A stretch of 5,077 bases of DNA from an uncultured Spartobacteria bacterium (lineage in GTDB: Bacteria > Verrucomicrobiota > Verrucomicrobiia > Chthoniobacterales > JAATET01), in the NCBI GenBank assembly GCA_937901895.1, contig CALGTD010000030.1, forward strand, positions 1 through 5,077. The letters are read 5' to 3'. The position numbers and the translations under genes are program-made. How positions within the stretch are numbered: the stretch's first letter is position 1; the number at the start of each line of letters is the position of its first letter. Of this stretch, positions 1 to 5,077 are shown piece by piece. The notes beneath the pieces were generated by a model. That model saw only the letters and a program-made list of their open reading frames with translations. It did not search any database and was not told where the DNA came from.

Positions 1-370
1 CCTGTCGGCTGGCAATCGCCTTGCGCAGCGAGAGCCGGCCGGGCCATTCGAACGTTTGCGTGACCGACACCGACCACACGGTGCCATCGCCGATCTTGGC
101 TCCCGTCGAATCTCTGAGCCGCTTCTGCCCGAGATCGAGGGAGACTTCCGGGTCGCTGAGGCGCGAAGCGATGCGAGCGCCTGCCTTGGCCGCGGCGATC
201 TCTTCTTCGTAAAACTTGCGCTCGGGATTGTTCGAGACGATCTCGCCGACGAGTGTGGGCAACGGAACTGCCTCAGCAGGCTGGCCCCGCGCTGCCGCGC
301 CAAGGGCAATGGAAACAAGCCCAAGAATTGGGCGAATAATGAAAGTAGCTGATAAGGAAAATGGTTTCAT
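1..370 (-). CDS. TolC-family outer-membrane efflux protein (CusC/CzcC-like), N-terminal part; runs off the left edge
   Basis: This is the first 123 codons of an outer-membrane channel protein of the TolC/CusC/CzcC type, which forms the outer duct of a tripartite RND metal pump. Residues 1-30 look like a Sec signal peptide: a basic start (MKPF), a hydrophobic core (about 8-25: ATFIIRPILGLVSIALGA) and a probable cut near AAARGQ. After it come helical sequence typical of the family (TLVGEIVSNNPERKFYEEEI, about 39-58; AAAKAGARIASRLSDPEVS, about 59-77) and the family-like stretch VSVTQTFEWPGRLSLRKAIA (101-120), where the first long helix leads into a beta strand. The ATG at 368-370 is chosen because it directly precedes the signal peptide. 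No Shine-Dalgarno sequence precedes it, as that stretch is pyrimidine-rich on this strand. The upstream neighbours, a copper-receptor remnant and a Cys/His-rich small protein, favour a copper/silver or other heavy-metal substrate. This is inferred from context; the efflux pump genes themselves are not visible. Confidence 0.9.
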   Translation of the reverse strand, partial: MKPFSLSATFIIRPILGLVSIALGAAARGQPAEAVPLPTLVGEIVSNNPERKFYEEEIAAAKAGARIASRLSDPEVSLDLGQKRLRDSTGAKIGDGTVWSVSVTQTFEWPGRLSLRKAIASRQ

Positions 371-418
371 GCAGACGCGTAAACGCAAAGGAGGAGGGAG
401 AGTGGACCCGCGAAGATC

Positions 419-436
419 GGACGCGCGCAGGCGTCC
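419..436. repeat. Second inverted repeat in the tolC leader, same loop sequence
   Basis: Perfect 6-bp arms GGACGC (419-424) and GCGTCC (431-436) enclose the loop GCGCAG, the same hexamer as in the hairpin at 467-490. It lies about 50 bp upstream of the tolC-like start codon. Two hairpins with identical loops in a 118-bp leader suggest a repeated regulatory element, but the region is GC-rich and one short stem could arise by chance. Confidence 0.4.
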
Positions 437-466
437 CCAGCGGGATCAAACGTATGAATATAGGCT

Positions 467-490
467 GACTAGTCCGCGCAGGGACTAATC
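467..490 (-). repeat. Inverted repeat / hairpin between the Cys/His-rich gene and the tolC-like gene
   Basis: Arms GACTAGTCC (467-475) and GGACTAATC (482-490) flank the loop GCGCAG. On the minus-strand RNA the single mismatch becomes a G-U wobble, so all nine positions pair. The right arm touches the stop codon of the upstream gene (489-491). The hairpin is followed by CCTATATTC rather than a U-tract, so it is not a classic intrinsic terminator. It could be an operator, a processing or stability element between two cistrons, or chance. A TATATT sequence just downstream looks like a -10 box, but no -35 box sits at normal spacing. Confidence 0.5.
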
Positions 491-881
491 AACCAAGGAG
501 CGAGGGCGCCCGCGCAGGAGGCGCGGCGCGGCGCACAAACTGCCAAGTCGGAACCCAATTTAACGGTCGCGATAATTCTTCGTCGGCGATCGTAGCGTCT
601 CTGAATTCGAGTTCCGGAGCACTGGCTATCCAATATAGCCAAGCAAAAGACAGCGACGACGGCGGGGCCAATTTGACCGTTCCGCTATCGGTCTTGTAGC
701 TGCCTTCCTCAATTATCCTGCACCCATCGTGCGCGCACGATTCGTTGGTGGAATGCTCGCAACGGATCGTGTTCCCTTCGGCACCTTCCAGCAGGCAATG
801 CTGCGTTATCGGCACCCAGAGGATGGCGAAGAGCAGGCAGAAACTTTTGAAGGCACGAGACACTAGGATTCCCCAACACAT
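489..881 (-). CDS. Small Cys/His-rich exported or membrane-anchored protein of a metal-efflux locus, function unknown
   Basis: I know no function for this 130-residue protein. It opens with a basic then hydrophobic segment (about 9-27, RAFKSFCLLFAILWVPITQ) that would act as a signal peptide or anchor. A cluster of possible metal ligands follows: H28-C29, C41, H43, C49, H51 and C54, ending in CAHDGC. A second hydrophobic patch lies near 77-89 (LSFAWLYWIASAP). The tail has a distinctive motif, RPLNWVPTWQFVRRAAPPAR followed by APS (105-127). The layout fits small proteins I recall beside CusC-like genes in Verrucomicrobiota, and a periplasmic copper or heavy-metal binding role is a reasonable inference. 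The start is uncertain. The ATG at 879-881 gives a plausible signal peptide. A GTG at 861-863 preceded by GGGGA is an alternative. An ATG at 1029-1031 overlaps the receptor end but adds about 50 unconvincing residues. The tolC-like gene follows after 118 bp. Confidence 0.7.
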   Translation of the reverse strand: MCWGILVSRAFKSFCLLFAILWVPITQHCLLEGAEGNTIRCEHSTNESCAHDGCRIIEEGSYKTDSGTVKLAPPSSLSFAWLYWIASAPELEFRDATIADEELSRPLNWVPTWQFVRRAAPPARAPSLLG

Positions 882-1012
882 GGCTTCGAATGTTCGTGGG
901 TCAAGTCGGTTTGATTGCGGGCACCACCAAATCAGAACAAAATTTACCGGGTCAGTGATCGCATGGGTTTTGCCTGAGGTGCACTCGGAGAAAGACTTCG
1001 GAGATCGATGGC
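882..1012. other. Intergenic gap between receptor remnant and Cys/His-rich gene
   Basis: This 131-bp gap is open in the frame of the downstream gene, but its translation resembles no domain. On the minus strand it contains TTGACC about 17 bp before the downstream ATG region, with no convincing -10 box. A short direct repeat, TCTCCGA, occurs twice near 985-1005. I see no hairpin followed by a T-run that would stop transcription from the receptor remnant. Confidence 0.4.
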
Positions 1013-1891
1013 TCAGAATGAAACCGTCCATTTAGCCCACACGGTCCTACCCGGTTCGTTGATCCGTGTCGTGGTAGGGTAACCGGTGATGACGGACCCG
1101 CTGCGGCTTATATGCTCGGCGTAAAGCTTGTCGAAGAGGTTGTCCACGCCTGCGGTAAGCACGGCATGAGCGCTCACCCGCCAGCCAGCATTCAAAGACA
1201 AGACTGCGTAGTCCGGAGTCGGCCCCAAATCCTGTCCTGCGATAGTTCCTTGATTGAGGGCAAACCGATTCTGTTCGGCTACAAAGCGGGCAAGACCACC
1301 GACCGACCAGACCGAGGTCGCATAAGTCAGACTAAAGCGTCCCTCCAAAGGTGCCTGCTGTGCCAACGGTAAATTATCGGTGCGGTTGCGCCCACGCACG
1401 TAGGCGAGGCTGGCATCGACCTTCCAGCGCTCGGCCCAGGTGTATACGAAACCGGCCTCGCCGCCGCAGGAAGAGGCGTCGATATTACGTGTGACGGTAG
1501 CAGTGCTCATGCCTTTCGGCACCTTATTCTGCACCAAGATGTAGTCATTTACTTGGTTGTAGAACCCCGCGACAAAGGCGGTGAACGTGCCGCGCCGGTA
1601 GTTCAGACCAGTGTCGATTTGCGCGGTCTTTTCTACGTCGGTGTGGAACGAGCTGCCGGTGTTCAGACTTTGGTTGGTAATCAATTCCCAATAATCCGGA
1701 GCACGTTCAGTGTAGCCAACTCCGAGATAGGCAGTAGTGGCCTCCAAATCTCTTTCATAGCGGACAAAACCGGCCATGAGTGTTTCCGACCGGGTTTCAT
1801 TTGCCGTCGGATTCGGCGACATGCCTCCCATCATCCCGCCGGACAAGGCGAGGCGTTTGTCCGTCGCCTGCCAACGATCTATCTGACACAA
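1013..1891 (-). pseudogene. TonB-dependent copper receptor (OprC/NosA-like), C-terminal remnant; 5' end lost
   Basis: The open frame holds about 290 residues of the C-terminal beta-barrel of an outer-membrane copper receptor. Intact family members are roughly 650-700 residues, so the signal peptide, TonB box, plug and early strands are missing. Evidence includes the strand start DRWQATDKR, a Met-rich loop (SGGMMGGMSPNPTA, about 17-30) as in copper receptors, GFVRYERDL, and APDYWEL. The end has the TonB-receptor signature GVDNLFDKLYAEH, then INEPGRT and a terminal aromatic strand TVWAKWTVSF, the outer-membrane insertion signal. No stop or frameshift interrupts the remaining part, so the loss may be recent. 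The frame can open at a TTG at 1889-1891, but that is just the junction and not a true start. Without a signal peptide the product could not reach the outer membrane. The lost part is not elsewhere in the window. Other siderophore-type receptors are less likely because of the Met-rich loop and the copper-receptor-like APDYWEL region. Confidence 0.88.
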
Positions 1892-1944
1892 TTCCCCCGG
1901 CCCGCCGCAATGTCCTCGCGCAGCAGGTCGAGGTGCTTGGCTCG
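1892..1944. other. Junction between conjugation module and copper module
   Basis: These 53 bp separate the AAA+ stop codon (1945-1947) from the first recognisable receptor codons. In the receptor frame the bases give a Gly/Pro-rich string with no receptor resemblance. In the AAA+ frame, after the stop, they read HLDLLREDIAAGRG before another stop, which could be the tail of a lost gene. I see no clear inverted terminal repeat, target-site duplication or integrase attachment core. Confidence 0.5.
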
Positions 1945-2853
1945 TTAGCGCGGCGTTGAACGTGGTCTAGCTGGATGTTCCGCCACAGTTAAGAGGCCGC
2001 CCGCCACCGTCTCCTGCAAATACCGCTCCACTACGCCGCGCATGGGACGAGCACCGAGCATCCGGTGATAGCCGGCGCGCACGAGGGATTCGAGGGTATC
2101 AGGACAGACCTCGATGCGGTGGCCTAACGCGGCGAGGCGCGAGCACTCGGCGACGATCATGGCCTCGCAGATGGCGCGCTGAGTAGCGTAGTCGAGGCGG
2201 GCGAAGACGACGATTTCGTTGACGCGACCGACCAACTCGGGACGCAGATGCTCGCGCACACGCATGAGCACGGTGCGCTCGACGGAAGCGAACGGGGCCG
2301 ACTCCATCCGCATCGTCTCGGACGAACCGATGTTCGATGTGCAGACGATATAGAAGCCGCTCAGATCGAGCGTGTCGCCTGTAGCGAGCGTCACCCGCGC
2401 GTCTTCGAGAATTTGCAGGAAAAGATCGAGAACCAACGGATGCGCTTTTTCGACTTCATCGAAAAGCAGCGTGCCGTGCGAAACGCCGCGCAAAGCGCGG
2501 CCGAAAAGGCCGGGATCGGAAGCATTTTCACCCAGCAGCCGGTCCACCGACTTTTGTAATTGGTATTCCGACATATCGAAGCGAATGGGTTTCGCACCAA
2601 AAAGATACTTCGAGAAGACAACCGCGGTCTCGGTCTTGCCCACTCCGGTTGGCCCAACGAAAAGAAACGAACCGCGCGGGCGGCGCGGATTCGCCAGCCC
2701 CAGCTCGCCGCGAGTGAGAACAGACACGATGCGCGGCAAGGCGTGATCCTGCCCTTTGATGCGTGCCGCCAAGTGGCCCGGCAGCCCGCGCAGTCTCGCC
2801 ACGAGCGCGGAATCCAACGCACCATTTTTCGTCGCGGTCAGTTGCGATACCAT
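1945..2853 (-). CDS. Single-domain ClpA/ClpB-type AAA+ ATPase of the conjugation module
   Basis: This 302-residue protein matches the second (D2) AAA+ module of Clp ATPases followed by the small C-terminal D2 subdomain. In order: RIKGQDHAL near 31-39 (the Clp 'GQ' entry motif), Walker A GPTGVGKT at 67-74, DMSEY at 93-97, Walker B LLFDEVEKAHP at 129-139, sensor 1 TSN at 172-174, the arginine-finger region RPELVGRVNEIVVF at 204-217, and sensor 2 GARPMRG at 267-273. ATP hydrolysis is therefore likely. The GYVG substrate-threading loop that follows the DMSEY region in ClpB is absent; ENASDPGLFG (109-118) stands there. There is also no N-domain, D1 module or ClpP-binding loop. The ATG at 2851-2853 is chosen because GGGAGAG lies 7 bp upstream; the open frame extends further but only into coupling-protein sequence. 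Its first 16 bp overlap the coupling-protein gene, implying coupled translation. A role in relaxosome or secretion-channel remodelling is inference. Confidence 0.9.
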   Translation of the reverse strand: MVSQLTATKNGALDSALVARLRGLPGHLAARIKGQDHALPRIVSVLTRGELGLANPRRPRGSFLFVGPTGVGKTETAVVFSKYLFGAKPIRFDMSEYQLQKSVDRLLGENASDPGLFGRALRGVSHGTLLFDEVEKAHPLVLDLFLQILEDARVTLATGDTLDLSGFYIVCTSNIGSSETMRMESAPFASVERTVLMRVREHLRPELVGRVNEIVVFARLDYATQRAICEAMIVAECSRLAALGHRIEVCPDTLESLVRAGYHRMLGARPMRGVVERYLQETVAGGLLTVAEHPARPRSTPR

Positions 2854-4313
2854 GCCGGGACTCTCCCATCTGTGCCGAGTGGCGGCAGTGTGACCTTGCG
2901 GAAGCCGCCGGCACAATGTTGCACGACAGCCTCAAACTTTCGGAGCTTCCGCAACTGGTGCGGCTCAAACCAGTATTTGTCCTCTTCCGTCCATGAGGTG
3001 TTGCGCTTGCCTGCCGACCAGCCGTAGGTGCGACGTTTTGCCTTCCGCTTGCCGAGCGTGTCGGCAGCAAGTTTCGCCGAGTCTTCGTCGGCGGCGCAGA
3101 ACGTGACACGGTTCGCCATATTGGCGATGAAGACTTTGGCCTTTCGTTCATCGCCCATCGGCGGGATGAGTGATTGATAAGATTGCGTGGCGGCAACGAC
3201 CGTGGCCCGCGCTTCGCGGATGACATCCACGACATTGTAATCGCTCATGCCGTCTTCGGCAGCAGTAACGATCTTCTGAGCTTCGTCGGCCCACAAAATA
3301 AGAAGATTGTCATCCGCACGGGCGGTAGCGGGCTTGTCGAATCGGCGTAGCGCATGCGCGTAGAATGAGAGCTTGAGCAGTGTATTGATATAGCGTCGTT
3401 CAACCTGATAGCGCTGCGGAAGCGAAATACAGATGACCTTGCCTCGGTCGATGTCGTCAAAATTGAATGACGACTTCGCGGGGCAGAAGACTTCGGCAAT
3501 CCCCGGATCGGTGAAATATTTCAGATAGTTGGCGACGGTCGTTTTCACGCCGCCCAACTGTTCGGCGGGCTGCGCAAGAAATGCCCCTTCATAGTGTTCT
3601 CGGAGAAGCTTGGCGACCGGCGTGTCTTGGTTCTCCAGCATGGCCATCACATCTTTCAGAGTCGAATCGGAGGTGAGCAGGCCGTAGGCATTTTCGAGCG
3701 TCACCGACAAACCCACGATCGCGAGGACTTGAAACGCGAACTCCATTTGCACCTGTGCTTGCATCCGAAAAAAGCTCTGCTCCGTGCGCTGGCCGAGCGA
3801 CGCGGCTACATCACAAACGATTTTGGCCTTTGCGGAATAGGGCAGGTGCGGATTGTCGAGAAAGTTGAACGTGTGCGCCGGCTTCCAGTCGCGCGGCGCG
3901 TCGGCGGGGCGGACTTGGAGGAGAATCAGATCCTGCTCGCGGCCAAGCTGGCGGAACATCGCGGAAAGCGTTTCCCAATACAGGCCCTTGTCATCCACGC
4001 ACACGCCGCCCCAACGCGGACAGTTGCGGGAGACCTGCCAGAGCATCGCGTTGATCGCCGCCGTGGTTTTGCCCGTGCCGATTTGTCCGGTGATAAGCCA
4101 GCCCCGGCAGAAGTCTTCCATCCGCCACGAAAATCCGCCGAACCGCAGCACAACCGGCGACGCCGGGTAGCGGGACGCCGCCGCGGCGCAATATGCCTGC
4201 CACAGCGACAGCACACCGAACGCGCCCGCCAGCCACCGCCAATCTCCCGCCGCTGGCCACAGAGCGAACGCGACCCAGGCACTACCGATGGCGAGGATGA
4301 GATTACCAAACAT
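2838..4313 (-). CDS. Type IV secretion coupling protein (VirD4/TraD/TraG family)
   Basis: This is the 491-residue inner-membrane ATPase that links the relaxase-bound DNA to the mating channel. Two N-terminal membrane segments (about 4-21, NLILAIGSAWVAFALWPA, and about 28-45, LAGAFGVLSLWQAYCAAA) anchor it, as is usual for the family. A cytoplasmic RecA-like domain follows, with Walker A GQIGTGKT (76-83), Walker B LLILWADEA (337-345) and the downstream ATQSYQSL motif (375-382) typical of coupling proteins. A TraG/TraM-recognition-like C-terminal part continues to the end. The length is slightly short for the family, with a compact all-alpha region. The ATG at 4311-4313 is chosen; a TTG at 4323-4325 would add four residues, and a TAG closes the frame not far upstream. 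No Shine-Dalgarno is visible, and a perfect hairpin sits directly before the ATG. The gene follows the 125-residue unknown after about 90 bp and overlaps the AAA+ gene by 16 bp. Confidence 0.93.
   Translation of the reverse strand: MFGNLILAIGSAWVAFALWPAAGDWRWLAGAFGVLSLWQAYCAAAASRYPASPVVLRFGGFSWRMEDFCRGWLITGQIGTGKTTAAINAMLWQVSRNCPRWGGVCVDDKGLYWETLSAMFRQLGREQDLILLQVRPADAPRDWKPAHTFNFLDNPHLPYSAKAKIVCDVAASLGQRTEQSFFRMQAQVQMEFAFQVLAIVGLSVTLENAYGLLTSDSTLKDVMAMLENQDTPVAKLLREHYEGAFLAQPAEQLGGVKTTVANYLKYFTDPGIAEVFCPAKSSFNFDDIDRGKVICISLPQRYQVERRYINTLLKLSFYAHALRRFDKPATARADDNLLILWADEAQKIVTAAEDGMSDYNVVDVIREARATVVAATQSYQSLIPPMGDERKAKVFIANMANRVTFCAADEDSAKLAADTLGKRKAKRRTYGWSAGKRNTSWTEEDKYWFEPHQLRKLRKFEAVVQHCAGGFRKVTLPPLGTDGRVPAWYRN
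2861..2867 (-). promoter_or_regulatory. Ribosome binding site of the AAA+ gene
   Basis: GGGAGAG on the minus strand lies 7 bp before the ATG at 2851-2853, inside the end of the coupling-protein gene. It decides the start against the longer open frame. The same bases form a small GGGA/TCCC inverted repeat that could modulate access. Confidence 0.6.
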
Positions 4314-4316
4314 AGC

Positions 4317-4334
4317 CGGACGCAAAAGCGTCCG
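4317..4334 (-). repeat. Perfect hairpin immediately before the coupling-protein start
   Basis: Arms CGGACGC and GCGTCCG (7 bp, perfect) enclose a four-base TTTT loop on the minus strand and end 3 bp before the ATG at 4311-4313. The alternative TTG start lies within the loop/right arm. This hairpin occupies the place where a ribosome binding site would be, so it may limit translation of the coupling protein, or serve as an operator. It is not followed by a U-run and is unlikely to be a terminator. Confidence 0.5.
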
Positions 4335-4370
4335 TCGTTCATGGAACGTCGCCTAGCTTCAACAGCCCGG

Positions 4371-4388
4371 AACCCGTCGCGGGTTTTT
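4371..4388 (+). terminator. Terminator-like hairpin on the plus strand in the gap before the coupling protein
   Basis: AACCCG (4371-4376) and CGGGTT (4380-4385) form a perfect 6-bp stem with loop TCG, and the right arm runs into five T's (4384-4388). This is the form of a short intrinsic terminator read on the plus strand, although no plus-strand gene is visible upstream. On the minus strand the same stem lacks a T-tract, so it should not block the conjugation operon. It could halt antisense transcription, or be a coincidence. Confidence 0.35.
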
Positions 4389-4404
4389 CTGAATTGGTCG
4401 CTGA

Positions 4405-4782
4405 TTACGGCCCGCCGAGGGGCGAAAGAGCGCTCACCTCAATCCGGCTGATGAACGGTGCATCGTCGGGGAACTTGGCCTGATAGTCAGCCGGCAGCGC
4501 GCGAATACAACCAAGTCGAAACCGGGCGATGTCTGCGAGGAGTGGGCGAAGGTTTCGACCATGAACAACCACGGCATGACCGGAGAACGCGAACGATAGT
4601 TTCTCCTGTCCTTCCGGTCCGTCCCAACGCACAGAGATTAAATAGGACCAAGGCAGCACCCAACTTTCACCCTGCCAAGTGGCGATCACGAGGCCCGAAG
4701 TTTGCTCGCCGACCGATGCGCAAGCCAGCGCAGCCGACTCGGAAGCGCGGCGCGCATTGATGCTTTGTTGCAGGTTACTCAT
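4405..4782 (-). CDS. Small protein of unknown function between relaxase and coupling protein
   Basis: I do not recognise a named family for this 125-residue protein. The N-terminus (1-30) is polar and Ala-rich, followed by a probable beta-rich core: LVIATWQGESWVLPWSYLIS (31-50), VRWDG, KLSFAFSGHAVVVHG (61-75), then a helix-like NLRPLLADIARFRLGCIRAL (77-96) and YQAKFPDDAPFISRIEV (100-116). There is no signal peptide or membrane segment, so it is probably cytoplasmic. The ATG at 4780-4782 is chosen because its ATGA overlaps the relaxase stop codon, which implies coupled translation; longer readings enter relaxase sequence. Its place between relaxase and coupling protein suggests an accessory transfer or relaxosome-docking role, which is only an inference from position. 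Confidence 0.8.
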   Translation of the reverse strand: MSNLQQSINARRASESAALACASVGEQTSGLVIATWQGESWVLPWSYLISVRWDGPEGQEKLSFAFSGHAVVVHGRNLRPLLADIARFRLGCIRALPADYQAKFPDDAPFISRIEVSALSPLGGP

Positions 4783-5077
4783 ACGGCGATGCGCTGTTGT
4801 GAAGCAGCCCGTTGAACGTGGGTCATGACGGCTTGATGATGCCGCTGACGCTCGATAGCGGCGAATATGCGCCGGCTCCACTCCGGCCCGCGTTCAGCGA
4901 GGACCGCCGCAGCCTCGGTTTTCATTTCCAAGGCCAGCTCACGTGTGCCGAGTCGTTGCGCGTTGGCGCGCAACTCTTCCTTGTCGGGCGTGAAGATCAT
5001 CACGCGCTTTCGCCCGCGCGTGATGGTGACATACCACTGCTCGGCGCTAGTCGCCGCCCGGCTGGCCGCGTCGGCAA
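4779..5077 (-). CDS. MobF-type conjugative relaxase/helicase, C-terminal end; continues past the right edge
   Basis: The last 98 codons of a larger gene are visible, with the frame open to the window edge. The stretch SAEQWYVTITRGRKRVMIFT resembles the last conserved motif of the RecD-like helicase domain in TraI/TrwC relaxases, where SRGR-type residues contact ATP and a strand followed by TDDK-like residues (here TPDK) ends the domain. A charged, helical tail of about 60 residues follows (ELRANAQRLGTRELALEMKT, then a mixed Arg/Gln/His-rich end). The relaxase domain itself, with its catalytic tyrosine, is off the window, so the relaxase assignment rests on the helicase end and the coupling-protein neighbour. 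A RecD/ExoV-like helicase is the main alternative. An internal GTG at 5001-5003 is not a real start. The stop overlaps the next gene by four bases. Confidence 0.8.
   Translation of the reverse strand, partial: ADAASRAATSAEQWYVTITRGRKRVMIFTPDKEELRANAQRLGTRELALEMKTEAAAVLAERGPEWSRRIFAAIERQRHHQAVMTHVQRAASQQRIAV

Noticed and set aside
455..466. TATATT as a -10 promoter box for the tolC-like gene
   Set aside because: The nearest TTGATT is about 24 bp upstream, too far for a normal promoter, and nothing like a -35 box lies at 16-19 bp.
402..488. Short plus-strand frame starting at GTG after AAAGGAGG
   Set aside because: The purine-rich run makes an ideal-looking ribosome binding site, but the 28-residue product is Arg-rich low-complexity and sits on the leader of the opposite gene.
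882..1031. N-terminal extension of the Cys/His-rich protein from the ATG at 1029-1031
   Set aside because: The extra 50 residues show no domain and place a hydrophobic leader in the middle of the protein; the later start gives a normal signal sequence.
1889..1891. TTG as a working start for a short receptor
   Set aside because: A G-run lies directly against the TTG with no proper spacing, and the product would lack a signal peptide and plug.
1925..1960. Integron-like attC core at the junction (GTTAGCG)
   Set aside because: The bases do not match the GTTRRRY / RYYYAAC pair and no long imperfect palindrome is present.
2248..2559. Plus-strand open frame antisense to the AAA+ gene
   Set aside because: No ribosome binding site or recognisable sequence; the opposite strand encodes a complete, motif-rich ATPase.
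3594..4451. 285-residue open frame on the plus strand
   Set aside because: It lies antisense to the coupling protein, is very rich in Arg and His with no domain, and is explained by the GC-rich codon pattern of the opposite strand.

Overview
The window looks like part of a Gram-negative genome, since it carries an outer-membrane TonB-dependent receptor and a TolC-family channel. The gene families resemble those I associate with Verrucomicrobiota, especially Opitutaceae, but this is recall rather than a search result. All seven credible genes lie on the minus strand and read from right to left. I see no tRNA, rRNA, CRISPR array or transposase, and no gene-free stretch longer than about 130 bp.

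Right half (about 1945-5077) is a conjugation module. In transcription order it holds the C-terminal end of a MobF-type relaxase/helicase (cut by the window edge), a 125-residue protein of unknown function whose start overlaps the relaxase stop (ATGA), a VirD4/TraD-type coupling protein with two N-terminal membrane segments and Walker A and B motifs, and a single-domain ClpA/ClpB-like AAA+ ATPase whose start lies 16 bp inside the coupling-protein gene. The relaxase would nick and unwind DNA, and the coupling protein would pump the relaxosome into a type IV secretion channel. The AAA+ protein has no obvious textbook role there. It keeps its ATPase motifs but lacks the GYVG pore loop of ClpB-type unfoldases. 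The module probably belongs to an integrative conjugative element or a conjugative plasmid.

Left half (1 to about 1891) is a copper/heavy-metal module. In transcription order it holds the C-terminal part of a TonB-dependent copper receptor (OprC/NosA-like) that has lost its signal peptide, plug and early barrel, a small Cys/His-rich membrane or exported protein, and the start of a CusC/CzcC-like outer-membrane efflux protein that runs off the left edge. RND efflux genes (cusB/cusA-like) may follow beyond the window.

The two modules meet in about 50 bp (1892-1944) between the AAA+ stop codon and the first recognisable receptor codons. This is probably a recombination or deletion scar that joined conjugation genes to metal-resistance cargo and beheaded the receptor. 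Several inverted repeats lie in the short gaps upstream of the tolC-like gene and the coupling-protein gene and may be regulatory.
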